Positions 1-10,160 of a stretch of DNA of 50,200 bases are shown here, one piece after another. This DNA is from an uncultured Varibaculum sp. (GTDB lineage Bacteria > Actinomycetota > Actinomycetes > Actinomycetales > Actinomycetaceae): the NCBI GenBank assembly GCA_947255165.1, contig CAMYFZ010000003.1, positions 1 through 50,200 of the forward strand, given 5' to 3'. The notes below the pieces were generated by a model. That model saw nothing but the letters and a program-made list of their open reading frames with translations, had not been told where the DNA came from and did not search any database. Numbering within the stretch: position 1 is the stretch's first letter; every line of letters begins with the position of its first letter. Made by a program: the position numbers and the translations under genes.

Positions 1-6
1 GGCGCG

Positions 7-78
7 GTGGGCATAAGAATTCGGAAAACGTCGCTACGTTTTTCGAATTCTTGGGCGGGAGGAAAAACTTTTGCCCAC
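7..78. repeat. Nested inverted repeat / large hairpin
   Basis: Two nested palindromes are visible. The inner one has 16-bp arms (15-30 and 37-52) around a 6-nt loop; the only non-Watson-Crick position is a G-U type pair. An outer 7-bp pair, GTGGGCA (7-13) with TGCCCAC (72-78), encloses it. No coding sequence was found here. It may be a transcription terminator of a gene beyond the left edge, or a small structured element. The window edge prevents a decision. Confidence 0.5.
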
Positions 79-178
79 GCGAACGCCACATTTACCGAGC
101 CAGACCCATTTTTCGCCAGCATTTTTATTCAAGCACCGCGGCGATTTAAGCACCCGATAGGGAGCACGGCTACATAGC

Positions 179-211
179 CTCGGGGCCGGAAGCTTTGCTT
201 CCGACCCCGAG
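179..211 (-). terminator. Terminator hairpin of the giant surface-protein gene
   Basis: There is a 15-bp inverted repeat (179-193 and 197-211) with a 3-nt loop, 32 bp after the stop codon of the minus-strand adhesin gene. The one imperfect pair is G-U when read as minus-strand RNA but A-C in plus-strand RNA, so the hairpin is better formed in the adhesin transcript. No clear U tract follows, which is common for actinobacterial terminators. Confidence 0.65.
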
Positions 212-242
212 ATCCTTCTAGTTATTTAGTTATGTTTCTTTC

Positions 243-3200
243 CTAGTCCTCTAGTTCTTCGCGCTGGTAGCGGCGGATTAGTACTAATCCGATTCCCGCG
301 ACCATAGCTAGCACACCGGTCATCGCCATGATTCCTGTGGTGGAGCCAGTCTTAGCAAGGACCGTGCTCACCACGCCCCGGAACCCGGAGGGGGTTACCG
401 GAGTAGGAGGCGTAGTTCCCGGAGTGTTCGGGGTCTTCGGAGTTTCCGGAGGAGTTCCCGGCTTCGGCTTATCGACGCTCAGGGTCTGGGCGGCATCCAT
501 AATGTCATGGTGCTGCGCAACCTTTTCAGCGCCCGGGCTAGGCTGTCCGTCTACGATATCCGCGGTCTTGTAGAGATCCTCGAATACTACGTACTGACGG
601 TTGGCCTGGATGGCTTCGCCTTTAACCGTGAAGTAGACTTTCGCCTCTCCGCTGGTTTGCCCTTTCTCGACGTGGAAGGAGCCACGCTCCGCTTTCGCTC
701 CATCTTTCTGGTTTCCATTCTTGTCCAGGTAGGTTAGCGGAGCATTGGTGGATTTATCCATCAGGCTTCCGGTAATGGTGTATTCACCGGGCTCGAGGTT
801 CTTCCACTTAACCGTATCCACGATCACCGCGTCTTGACCAGGAGTCAATACCGATTTACCAAGGTTAGAATCCTGAGTTCCATCGTTGTAGGTAGTGCCA
901 TTCTTAGCAACCGTAGCAATCTCCGGAGTCTTTTGTTCCGGTGAAGCTGGCGGGGTTACCACCTGAACCGTCTGGTCGGCGTCCTCGAAGTTGGCGTGAT
1001 CCACTACCGGAGTAGCTTTACCCACAACCTTGCCATCCTTGACATCGGAAGCCTTATAGACCTTTTCAAAGACTACCCAACTGGAGTTGGTAGAGATATT
1101 CTCTGCCGGCACAGTGAATAGTGCATGGATGTCTCCAGACTTCTCACCCTTCTTGACTTCGAAGTCAACGGCCGGGGTATTGGCCCCTACCACTGGCTTG
1201 CCAGTCAGTTTGTCCATCAAAGTTCCAATCATGGTGTACTTGCCAGGAGCGAGGTTCTTCCAGGTGGCAACGTCTTGAACTTGGGCGGGTTCGCCCTTCT
1301 TAACGTTTACTACCTTGTCTTGGTCAGCGTTGTCGCGAGCGACTGTGCCTAATTCTGGGAAGTCCTTGCTGTAGATGTTCCTGATGGTGACTTCGATTTC
1401 CGGAGCCACCTGAGTATCTACATCGGGCACCGTGAACTGAGCGGTTTGGTTGTTAATCTTCGATACTGCCATCTCTGTCGGATTCGAAGAGCTGAAGCTA
1501 ATCGCATCAGGCATGATTCCATCCGGATTCGCCTCATCGGTGAGCATCTCAGTCAAGGTACATACCGTTCCCGCCTGTAGCTGCTTTTCAGCAGGTAGCC
1601 CAGCGGACACTCCGGCGGGCATTTCAAACTCAAATGCTCCTCCGAAGTTCTTGTCACAGCTAATGGTGAACTTGAACTTACGATCCTTATCCGGAAGCTG
1701 TCCGTCTAGCGCCTTCTCGGTTACCTTGCGGAAGGTAATGGTCGGCGGTCCTTTCGGAGTTTCAACTACCCGCACGGTCTGGTTAATGGCGTTCAGATCC
1801 AGTTCGGAAACTACCGGTTTCGCATTTTGAGCCGGGCGCCCACTCTGGGCATCGACATCTGCAGCCTGGTAGATCCGCTCGAATACTACGAACTTCGCTC
1901 CCGCAGTCGCAGTCGCCGTAGCCGGTAGTTGGATCTTAGTTTTAACGCTGCCTGCTTCTTCGCCGTTATTCACGGTGAAAGGAACCGCCTTAGTGGTGGC
2001 CCCGGCAACCGGGTTACCCTTGCCGTCAACCAGCTCACTGAGCGCCTGGTAGTTACCGGCGGGCAGGTTCTTCCAGTTGACGGTATCGGTTACTACCGCA
2101 GCCTTACCCTTCTGGATTTCCTTTTCATTTTCTCCATCGGTGGTGGCAGTGGTGCTTACCGAGGGCGCCTCAGTAACGGTCACGGTCTGCGCATCATCGC
2201 TGGGGTCATTGTGGGAAACCACAGTCGAGGTGTTCGGCTTGGGCTTGGTGCCGTCAGTGTCTTCGTAGTTGTAGAGGTATTCGTACACTACGTACTTTCC
2301 GGCCTGAGCGATTGCCCCGGCAGGCACATTGAACTTCATGGTGGTGCTGCCCGCTAAGGAGTTATCCTTAGTGATTTCCAGTACCACGGGTTCGTTGGTA
2401 ACTCCCGCTGCCGGAACAGCGTTGTTATCCGTAATGTGCATGAGGGTACCGGTTAGCAGGTACTTGCCTACCGGCAGGTTCTTCCAGGTGACCTTGTCGG
2501 TTACCTTGGTGGCAGTTCCTGCCTGCACGCTGGAGGTACCGTTATCGGTTACCGCGTTGGTCTGCAGTTCCGGCTTACCCATCTTGTTGTAGGTGTTGGT
2601 TACGTTCACCAGCACTTCGGGCACCTGTTCGGTGGCCGCAGGCACGGTGAAGTGAGCAGCACCCGCAGTGGAGTCTTGCTGCACAGTGAAACCGTTGGTT
2701 CCACTGGTCAGCGCGATTGCCGGGGTTACCTCATTTTCGATGGCGTTACGCAAATCCTCGTTAATCGAGCATAGGTAGCCAGTCCGCAAACCGGTAACTT
2801 CGGTTTCCTCGCCGGAACGTACCGCTAAGGTACTGGTAGTTGCGGCGTTGCCGTCCTTATCCAGGCAGCTCACGGTGAAGTAGTAGGCGCGGTTGGCAGG
2901 CACATCCATGCCGGTAGCCACAACCTGCTTCTTAATCTTGACCTTCGCAGCCGGCGGGGTCGGAGGCGTGATCGCCTCTACCGTCTGGTCTGCGTCCGTG
3001 ATTACTGCGTGTTCCACAACCGGCTTGGCGCCATTGTTCGGGGTTACGCCGTTTACATCACCTGCGCGGTAAATGTATTCGTAAACCACGTAGCGGCTAC
3101 CAGCCTTCAGCGAGTCACCGCTGACGGTGAAGGTGTTATCCAACTTCCCGTTCTTTTCGCCCTCTTTCACCGTGAACGGTGCGGGGGCGGAGGTGTAGGA

Positions 3201-6200
3201 AGTGACCGCTTCGCCGGTCTTCTTGTCCATCAGCTTGCCGATTAGTACATAGTCACCGGGCAGCAGGTTCGCCCAAGATACCTCGTCCACAATCTTGGCG
3301 GAGGTACCAGCGTAAACCTGGTTTGCCTGCTTGGTTTGACCGTACATACCCTTGGTGCCGTCGGCATCCTTTGCCGAGGTCGCCACAGTCGGCTTCTTCG
3401 GCGCCGGGTAGGTATTGGTCGCGGTAAAGGCTACGTGTACTTCGGTGAGCTCTTCCGCCGGCATCTTGAAGGAGGCCGAGTTATCAGAAGTGATCAGACC
3501 GATCTTGTTGGAGTTCGCGCTGAATTCCACCTTGGAGGGGGCAATCCCCGCTACCTTGGCTGCTGCGCGATCCTCGGTCAAGGTGCAGTTAGCGCCCTTG
3601 ACATAGGGCAGGTCAATCGGCGACCCGGCAGTTACCTGGTAGGTCTTCTCTTGCGACTTGCCATCAATCGGGCTGGAGCACTTCAAGGTGAAGGCGAACT
3701 GCTTGGTGGAGGGGACCTCTAGTCCTTCGCTCTTAACTACCTTTTCCAAGGTGAGTTTGGGAGTTACCGGGCTTTGCGGTTCTTCACCAATAGTTACGGT
3801 TTGTGCTTTGTCATTAATATCCGAGTGTTCAACGACCGGAGTCTTGCCGCCAATAACGTTGCCATTTTGATCGACATCGCCCTGGCGATAAATCTTCTCG
3901 AACGCTACGAACTGCGACTTGGCTTTCACCTGATCCGCGGGCACCTCGAAGGTCATTTCTTGAGTGCCCTTGAGCTCTCCGCTGGCGACCGAGAACTTGA
4001 CGACCTGCGCCTTAACGTTCGGTACCGGCTGCTTGGTTGCCTTATCCATCAGGGTGCCAACCAGCACATAGTTGCCGGCGGGCAGTTTCGCCCACTGTAC
4101 GCGGTCGAGCACCTTAGCCGGGGTCTTGGCGTCAAATACCTTGGTACCAGCAGAGTTGGTAGCGGTAGTTGCCGCGCGCGGCCCTTCGTTTACCGTCTGA
4201 TTTTCATCGTTCGGGTTTTCGTGCTTGGTGACCACAGTTTCGTCACCGGGGTTGTTCGGCTCTCCGGGGTGGAGGTATTCGAACGCCACCAGTTTCGCGT
4301 TTTGGCGGATTTGTGCCACGGTGACTTTGAAGGTCATCTTGACTTCGCCAGACTGCAAGGTTCCAGCTTCACCGGGAACGGTGAAGGCATCCGAGGTGGC
4401 GTTTGCCCCGATCGGGTTAGCACTACCATCTACCAGTTTCCCGGTTAGGTGATAGGTCTTACCCGCTTCCAGGTTCCGGTATTTCACGGTGTCAACCAGG
4501 TTGACGACATCGGTATCGGCTTTGCCGGTAGTGTCGATGTTCTTGTTTCCGGCCCCATCGGTCAGCACGGTGGCGATCCAGGGATTGACATGCTTGGTCT
4601 GGTTGTCGTCCTTCGGATTCTTGTGGTCGGTGACCGGTTCGAATCCGCCGTTTACCTTCAGATCCAGCTGTTCGAACGCTACTAGCGTCGAGTACTTGGC
4701 AACGTCAGCCTGGGTCAGCTTGAACGGTAGTTCTACCACACCGCTTGGGGAAGTAATGGTTACTTCCTTTTCAGCTTTGATCCCGGTGCCGGTGGCAGCG
4801 GACTTGTCTGCGTTCGGTACTACCAGTTCGCCGGAGAACTTGTAGGTCTTACCGACCTGCAGGTTCCAGTAGCTGATCTTGTCGGTCAGGGTGTAGGTGT
4901 GATCCGCATCCTCGACCAGGTCGATGTTACCGTTGCGCCCTTCGCCTTTCAGCTCGGTGGCAATCCCCGGCTTATCGGGGGTCTGGTATTCGTTGGCGGC
5001 TTGCACCGCTACCGGAGTCTTAGCGTCATCACCGATGGTGATAATCGCGCTTTGCCCGGAAGCAGGGCCGACTCCTGCGCCCTTACCGTCAACCGTCCAG
5101 CTGACGGTCTGCCCGTTGGTGCCTTTAGGTAGTATTTGCTGCTCAGTTACGGTGCAGACAGTGCCGGCACGGAACTGTGCGGGCGCCACTACCGGCTCTC
5201 CGCCCGGCTTTACATCATTAATGTTGCCGTGGGTGCCATCGGTGCAGTTGTAGGTGAAGTTGTAGCTGGTGGGAAGCTCCTTGACTTTATAGGCGCTCTC
5301 GCCTGCTACTTTCACCGAGGTCTTCTGTACGGAGAAGGTACCCTTTTGTTCGATCGGCTTGTAGGTGTTGGTGGCTTTAACTACCACGTTCGCCTGTTTG
5401 CCGTTGTCCTTCCACTGTGCCTCAGTCATCGGCTTGGTGATGGTGAAGGTGTTAGCGGACGCGGTAGAGGAATCATCCTGGCTGCCGTTCCAGCTAATGG
5501 AGTGCTTCACCTTGGCGGTGGACAGTTCGTTGACAGGAATGAAGTTACCCTTGCTATCAATAGCGCCGAGTTCTTCAACCTGAACTTGGCTACCAACCGG
5601 CAATCCCCAGAAGGAGTAAGATCCACCAGCAGAAATGGTTTTCTCTTTCTCGTGGGTGGTGGTGCCATCCTTATAGGTGAGCTTGAACTTGTAGTCCTTT
5701 ACATCTAGCGCTTGGTCGGCGCTGCCTTGGACTTCCTTCTTCAAGGTGAAGCCACCTAGCTTCTGGGTGTACTCGTTAGTTGCCAGAATCTGGGCTTTCG
5801 CTGCCGGAGCGGTCAGCTTAAGGGTTACTTCCAGCTTGCCGTCAGTTCCGGTCGCTTCGGCGCCATTGGTACCACTTACCTGCAGGCTAGAGCGGTAATA
5901 ATCGGCGTTCGCAGTCGACTTGGGGGTGTCCTCCCAAATCTTACATACCGTACCTACCGGCAGGTTATTAAGCTGCGGGTTGCTGCGATCAGCGCTGGAG
6001 AACTTCTGGCCGTGTTCCAGCTTGAAGTTGCCCTTTACCGGGGTAGTGTTGCCCGGAATGGTGCAGGAGTAACCAAAGTCGAAGGCTACGTCTTTGAATA
6101 CGGTTTCGGGAGAAACTACTCCGGAGACTAGTTTTTCAACTTCAAATCCGCCGACTTTTTCATTGACGTACTTGTTTTCGACCTTGATGGTCGCCTTTTG

Positions 6201-9200
6201 GTCATTTCCAGCCTGGATCGGGTCGGAGAGTGCTGCGTTATGCAGGGTCTGTCCCCCAATGGTTACCATCTGCGGGGCTTTACCATTGAAGCTGGTCGTG
6301 AGCTTAGTGTTCGCTACGTTGATCCCAGTGGGATCTTCGAATACTGCACACCAGGAACCCACGGGAATACCGGTAACGGTGACCGTAGAGTTCTTGTTTA
6401 CGCTTACCGAGGTCAGCGGCACGGTAACACTATCGGCGCTTTGTCCGGTAGCACACAGGTACTTCATTTGGAAGGTACCCGGTACGGTGCCTGCGCCCGC
6501 GGTCTGATCCACTACCTGCTTGGAGATTTCCAGTTTCCCGGTCTTCTCGGTGTAGGTGTTGGTGGCTACCAGTGCCACGGTGTTATTGGCATCGGTGCGG
6601 AAGGTAGCAATCCCGCCCGCTTGGCTCTGCGCACCAGTCCATTCCAGGGTGCGATTGAGGTTCTGCGGGGTGGCGCTATTTTCTTTCACCTGGCACTGAA
6701 TGCCGGGCTTCACCGAAATGGCCTGAGAGGTCTGCCCCGCCGCGAGGGTGGGAAGAGCCTGCCAGGTGCTATCACCGTCACACTTATAGGAGAAGTCGAA
6801 GGAGTTCGGCACGCTGGCGTGGGTCACTCCCCGTGCTTCTACGTTCTTACGAACAGTGAACTTAGCTTCTTTCGGGGTGAAGGTGTTAGTCGCAATCACC
6901 TCTACGGTCTTGGCGTTGTCCTCAGTGAGTTTGAACTGTGCAACCGTGCCGTCGCTGTTCGTCTCGGTACCGGAGAACTTAACTTTCACCGTATTAAGGT
7001 TGTCGCTTACCTCTTGCTCGCTTACCTGGCAGCTCTGACCGCTGGTTAGTGCGGGGTTAGAGATCGTGGTTTCACCCTGAGTTTCACCTTTACCCACTAC
7101 CACTTTGGCTGTGGTCTTGTAACCATCGCAGGCAACATTGAAACGGAATACCCGATCCGTGTTGGCGTTATCGCCTACGGTCTTCTTCACGATCTTGAAC
7201 TCAGCAGGCACCGGGTTCTTGGGCGTTACCGTAATTGTCTGCGATCCATCGTTAATGTTTTCGTGTTTCGCGTAGGGCTCGCCGCTCGGCTCAGTGGTCT
7301 GCTTGCCTTGGTAGATACGTTCGTAAACTACGTATTTCCCGTCAGCTTTTACCTTCGAACCATCAACCGCCAGCTCTACCCTGGTATCACCATTTTCGGT
7401 GCCATTGGTAAATACCTGGCTACCGCTGGCAATCACGTTCTTCGGGTTGCTGGCATCTACCAGGGAGGCAAAGGCAGTGTAGGTGCCCGGCTTCAGATCA
7501 TTGTAAATAATCTTGTCTTTGACATTGAAGGGCTTGCCATTGGCTTCCACCGTGCTAATCAGGTTGCTGCCGTCATCGCGCACCCAGGCCACCGTCTTAA
7601 TAGTGGGCAGCTTATGCTGCTTGGGGTTGACGGTTACGGTCTGTCCCTTATCATTCGGGTTCTCGTGGATGGCCACCGGGGTACCGGAGGTGTTGTTTGC
7701 ACCCTGGAATACCTTCTCGTAGACCACGTAGGAGGCACCGGCCTCTACCTGGTTTGCAGGCAAGGTTAGATCCATCGTCACCGTGCCGGTCTTACCACCA
7801 GAAACGCTGAAGGTCTTTTGAGTCGCGGTTCCAGGAACCTCAGTTACCTGGTCGCCGCTCTTCTTCATCAGCTTTCCGCTGAGGGTGTAGGTTCCGGGCT
7901 CCAGCTTGTTCCACACTACGGTGTCGACGATCTTAACAGCGGCACCTTCGGCGGGACGGGCTACCTTGCCGTCGTTCTCGGAGTCACCATCCACCTTAGC
8001 GGTGGTGCCGATCCGCGGTTTCTCAGTTACCGTCTGGCTGGCGTCATCTTTGTTTTTGTGCTCGGTGATTTTGGTTCCAGTTTCCGGCTTGTCGCCCTGG
8101 AAGAGGGTTTCAAATGCTACGAGTTTATCGTTGTCACGAATCGTCTGCACCGGCACCTGGAAGGTCATATCTATGGTTCCGGAATAGTAGCCGCTGCCGT
8201 TGTCGGTAGCACCCGAGGCTTTCGGATCGAAGGCTTTGCTAGTACCGGTCACGTTAACGGAGTTGCCATTACCGTCTACCAATTCACCTTTAATGACGTA
8301 GTTTTGTCCGCCCTTAAGGTTCTTGAACGCCACCTTGTCAACCAAGGTAACGGAGTCGGTTCCTTCCTTACCAGCAGTATCGATCTTCTTGGCTCCATTT
8401 TCGCCCGTCAGAGTGGTTTTGATGCTGGGCTTAGGTTCCTCCGGGACCACCGGGCAGTCGCCTTTGAACTTGAAATCGTGACTAGTGTTTCCGTTTACCG
8501 CTACCTTGTACTTCTGCAGCACTACCTGGCGCTGCAGGGTTCCTTTGTCCCCAAAGATGTAGGTACCGGAAATTTCGATTTCCCCGCTGAAGGAGGCCTC
8601 CACGGTGCCGGACAAGGTTTGGTCGCAACCCAAGCCAGTGGACTCAATCGGAACCGGAATACCGTCTGGCGAGGCAGCAGCTGCTACCGATACGTTATTT
8701 ACCGGAACGGTCTCACCGTTCACGGTGAGGTTAACCTTAATGGTAGTTTTACTTTGTTGTAGTAACGCCAAAGCTTCGGAGGAACCGTGCAGCTTGATAG
8801 CTAGCTTTTTGCCGTCATCGCTTTTATCAACGTAGATCTTGATAGAGGACAACAGTTCCTTGTTGGTCTGGTAAAGCTTCTCATTGGCCTCTACCTGACG
8901 CTTAGTTTCCTCTTGCCACTTCTTAAGAGCTTTCTCGTACTCGTCTTTCTTATTCTTAAACTGATCCTTGTACTTGGCATATGCCTCGTACATCTTCAGG
9001 TCAGCATTAGCCATGACTTCGAGGTCAGCGTAGACGTCTTTCGCCAACTGAGTAAGTTCTTTATTTGGATTCTTACACTCGATTGTGCCCCCGGAATCGT
9101 AAGGAGTACAACCAGGTCCACCAATCTGCAACCACTTGGTGTCTCCACGATTAATTGCCCAGGCTATTCCCTGCAATACTTGATATTTCTGGTTAGGCTT

Positions 9201-10007
9201 CAGAGACTTAATTTTACTTACGGCATCACGCTGCGCGTTGATCAGCTCAACGTTGGCGTTATAGAAGTCTCCGATGGCAGGATATTCCGCAATCTTCTGC
9301 TTCAAAGTAGCTTCATCATAATTAACGAAGTCATTCAGGCGCGGGTCACCGCCATTATTGACATAGGCAAGCGCCTTAAACATGCCCTGTTTAGTACGTG
9401 AGTAGTTTTTACCAGTTTGAGTGCTACCATCAACTGCCTGTGCGGGGTCAATAGCAATCTTCGCCTGGGTATCCCTATCCCTCAGGTTCTTCTTATAAGT
9501 AAGGTATTCCGCATCCTGCCCCACGTGAGGATCAATACAGGCGCTCTCGGTTATCTTCTGATCTTTATTGGGACCCGCATACGGCATGAAATAGGCTTGA
9601 GGTTCAGCCCACTTCATGTACCACCGTCCATTCTGCCAGAATGGCTCTTCAGCAGTGTAATAGCGCTGACTAACCGGGACTTGATCGTAAGTTCCGCCGT
9701 TCCTCGCGTACAAGCGCTGCAAGAATTCGTTATACACCTGCCTATCATTGTTTCTCCACTGGTCCCACAGGGCCATCCCTGAATTATCTAGAGGTGCATG
9801 TGGGAAACGCCCCGCGTTATCAACCTCTGAATAGTTCAGCTTCAGGGAGGTGGGCTCACCTGTTACCGTACCTACGGTGAGGTTCTCATCGGTGGAGGCC
9901 TGGGAAGGGGCTACCAAAGTAGTGATAGTCCAGGCTAGTGCTAATGCGGCAGCTAATCCAGCGACGATCCAACGCCGCAATAACTTCGCAGTTTGACTGT
10001 TAATCAT
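243..10007 (-). CDS. Giant VaFE/DUF5979 repeat surface-anchored adhesin with thioester-type N-terminal domain
   Basis: A 3254-residue cell-wall protein. A signal peptide (hydrophobic core about 13-33, likely cleavage after APSQA, residue 37) precedes a domain with Cys157 (ACID) and Gln279 (LQGIAW), the two positions expected for an internal thioester of TQXA/TED adhesins. C300 and C311 could form a disulfide. Residues 316-388 look like a charged coiled-coil stalk. Then come 11 VaFE-type repeats (VAFE/VVYE/VVFE motifs near 629, 762, 894, 1777, 1909, 2036, 2309, 2572, 2709, 2981, 3142) and 9 DUF5979-like modules starting near 937, 1052, 1162, 1289, 1420, 1557, 2085, 2357 and 2757. A Pro/Thr linker, LAKTG (3217-3221), a hydrophobic segment and an RR tail make a sortase signal. 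Start is ATG with AGGA upstream. VaFE domains typically form isopeptide bonds, so I infer a rigid fibre with a covalent-binding tip. No sortase gene lies in the window. Confidence 0.93.
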   Translation of the reverse strand: MINSQTAKLLRRWIVAGLAAALALAWTITTLVAPSQASTDENLTVGTVTGEPTSLKLNYSEVDNAGRFPHAPLDNSGMALWDQWRNNDRQVYNEFLQRLYARNGGTYDQVPVSQRYYTAEEPFWQNGRWYMKWAEPQAYFMPYAGPNKDQKITESACIDPHVGQDAEYLTYKKNLRDRDTQAKIAIDPAQAVDGSTQTGKNYSRTKQGMFKALAYVNNGGDPRLNDFVNYDEATLKQKIAEYPAIGDFYNANVELINAQRDAVSKIKSLKPNQKYQVLQGIAWAINRGDTKWLQIGGPGCTPYDSGGTIECKNPNKELTQLAKDVYADLEVMANADLKMYEAYAKYKDQFKNKKDEYEKALKKWQEETKRQVEANEKLYQTNKELLSSIKIYVDKSDDGKKLAIKLHGSSEALALLQQSKTTIKVNLTVNGETVPVNNVSVAAAASPDGIPVPIESTGLGCDQTLSGTVEASFSGEIEISGTYIFGDKGTLQRQVVLQKYKVAVNGNTSHDFKFKGDCPVVPEEPKPSIKTTLTGENGAKKIDTAGKEGTDSVTLVDKVAFKNLKGGQNYVIKGELVDGNGNSVNVTGTSKAFDPKASGATDNGSGYYSGTIDMTFQVPVQTIRDNDKLVAFETLFQGDKPETGTKITEHKNKDDASQTVTEKPRIGTTAKVDGDSENDGKVARPAEGAAVKIVDTVVWNKLEPGTYTLSGKLMKKSGDQVTEVPGTATQKTFSVSGGKTGTVTMDLTLPANQVEAGASYVVYEKVFQGANNTSGTPVAIHENPNDKGQTVTVNPKQHKLPTIKTVAWVRDDGSNLISTVEANGKPFNVKDKIIYNDLKPGTYTAFASLVDASNPKNVIASGSQVFTNGTENGDTRVELAVDGSKVKADGKYVVYERIYQGKQTTEPSGEPYAKHENINDGSQTITVTPKNPVPAEFKIVKKTVGDNANTDRVFRFNVACDGYKTTAKVVVGKGETQGETTISNPALTSGQSCQVSEQEVSDNLNTVKVKFSGTETNSDGTVAQFKLTEDNAKTVEVIATNTFTPKEAKFTVRKNVEARGVTHASVPNSFDFSYKCDGDSTWQALPTLAAGQTSQAISVKPGIQCQVKENSATPQNLNRTLEWTGAQSQAGGIATFRTDANNTVALVATNTYTEKTGKLEISKQVVDQTAGAGTVPGTFQMKYLCATGQSADSVTVPLTSVSVNKNSTVTVTGIPVGSWCAVFEDPTGINVANTKLTTSFNGKAPQMVTIGGQTLHNAALSDPIQAGNDQKATIKVENKYVNEKVGGFEVEKLVSGVVSPETVFKDVAFDFGYSCTIPGNTTPVKGNFKLEHGQKFSSADRSNPQLNNLPVGTVCKIWEDTPKSTANADYYRSSLQVSGTNGAEATGTDGKLEVTLKLTAPAAKAQILATNEYTQKLGGFTLKKEVQGSADQALDVKDYKFKLTYKDGTTTHEKEKTISAGGSYSFWGLPVGSQVQVEELGAIDSKGNFIPVNELSTAKVKHSISWNGSQDDSSTASANTFTITKPMTEAQWKDNGKQANVVVKATNTYKPIEQKGTFSVQKTSVKVAGESAYKVKELPTSYNFTYNCTDGTHGNINDVKPGGEPVVAPAQFRAGTVCTVTEQQILPKGTNGQTVSWTVDGKGAGVGPASGQSAIITIGDDAKTPVAVQAANEYQTPDKPGIATELKGEGRNGNIDLVEDADHTYTLTDKISYWNLQVGKTYKFSGELVVPNADKSAATGTGIKAEKEVTITSPSGVVELPFKLTQADVAKYSTLVAFEQLDLKVNGGFEPVTDHKNPKDDNQTKHVNPWIATVLTDGAGNKNIDTTGKADTDVVNLVDTVKYRNLEAGKTYHLTGKLVDGSANPIGANATSDAFTVPGEAGTLQSGEVKMTFKVTVAQIRQNAKLVAFEYLHPGEPNNPGDETVVTKHENPNDENQTVNEGPRAATTATNSAGTKVFDAKTPAKVLDRVQWAKLPAGNYVLVGTLMDKATKQPVPNVKAQVVKFSVASGELKGTQEMTFEVPADQVKAKSQFVAFEKIYRQGDVDQNGNVIGGKTPVVEHSDINDKAQTVTIGEEPQSPVTPKLTLEKVVKSEGLEVPSTKQFAFTLKCSSPIDGKSQEKTYQVTAGSPIDLPYVKGANCTLTEDRAAAKVAGIAPSKVEFSANSNKIGLITSDNSASFKMPAEELTEVHVAFTATNTYPAPKKPTVATSAKDADGTKGMYGQTKQANQVYAGTSAKIVDEVSWANLLPGDYVLIGKLMDKKTGEAVTSYTSAPAPFTVKEGEKNGKLDNTFTVSGDSLKAGSRYVVYEYIYRAGDVNGVTPNNGAKPVVEHAVITDADQTVEAITPPTPPAAKVKIKKQVVATGMDVPANRAYYFTVSCLDKDGNAATTSTLAVRSGEETEVTGLRTGYLCSINEDLRNAIENEVTPAIALTSGTNGFTVQQDSTAGAAHFTVPAATEQVPEVLVNVTNTYNKMGKPELQTNAVTDNGTSSVQAGTATKVTDKVTWKNLPVGKYLLTGTLMHITDNNAVPAAGVTNEPVVLEITKDNSLAGSTTMKFNVPAGAIAQAGKYVVYEYLYNYEDTDGTKPKPNTSTVVSHNDPSDDAQTVTVTEAPSVSTTATTDGENEKEIQKGKAAVVTDTVNWKNLPAGNYQALSELVDGKGNPVAGATTKAVPFTVNNGEEAGSVKTKIQLPATATATAGAKFVVFERIYQAADVDAQSGRPAQNAKPVVSELDLNAINQTVRVVETPKGPPTITFRKVTEKALDGQLPDKDRKFKFTISCDKNFGGAFEFEMPAGVSAGLPAEKQLQAGTVCTLTEMLTDEANPDGIMPDAISFSSSNPTEMAVSKINNQTAQFTVPDVDTQVAPEIEVTIRNIYSKDFPELGTVARDNADQDKVVNVKKGEPAQVQDVATWKNLAPGKYTMIGTLMDKLTGKPVVGANTPAVDFEVKKGEKSGDIHALFTVPAENISTNSSWVVFEKVYKASDVKDGKVVGKATPVVDHANFEDADQTVQVVTPPASPEQKTPEIATVAKNGTTYNDGTQDSNLGKSVLTPGQDAVIVDTVKWKNLEPGEYTITGSLMDKSTNAPLTYLDKNGNQKDGAKAERGSFHVEKGQTSGEAKVYFTVKGEAIQANRQYVVFEDLYKTADIVDGQPSPGAEKVAQHHDIMDAAQTLSVDKPKPGTPPETPKTPNTPGTTPPTPVTPSGFRGVVSTVLAKTGSTTGIMAMTGVLAMVAGIGLVLIRRYQREELED

Positions 10008-10037
10008 TATTCATCCTGTGTCTACTAGAAGGAGGGA

Positions 10038-10140
10038 TCGGCATTTCCACCAACAGATCCTGACGAGGCGTTCGTCTGGGTTATGTCACGCCCAAACGCC
10101 CCGCCTGGAGGGACCTGGCCTGTTGTCAATGCCGACAGGA
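10038..10140 (-). promoter_or_regulatory. Structured 5' leader upstream of the adhesin gene
   Basis: In minus-strand RNA, TCGGCATT (10135-10128) pairs with AATGCCGA (10045-10038), and AACAG (10124-10120) pairs with CTGTT (10056-10052). Enclosed between them is a hairpin in which GGCGTT plus TGGG (about 10100-10091) pair with CCCA plus AACGCC (10080-10067). The element ends about 30 nt before the ATG. There is no U tract behind it, so it is not a simple terminator. It could be a riboswitch, a protein-binding leader or an mRNA-stabilising fold. I do not recognise a known riboswitch class. Confidence 0.5.
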
Positions 10141-10160
10141 ACACTATTAACTTGTCTTTG

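Noticed and set aside
328..9782. Many plus-strand open frames of 60-314 codons opposite the adhesin gene, such as 7818-8762
   Set aside because: They are antisense to a long repetitive gene with clear domains, lack ribosome sites and show no family likeness. The repetitive, GC-biased codons of the real gene keep the opposite frames open.
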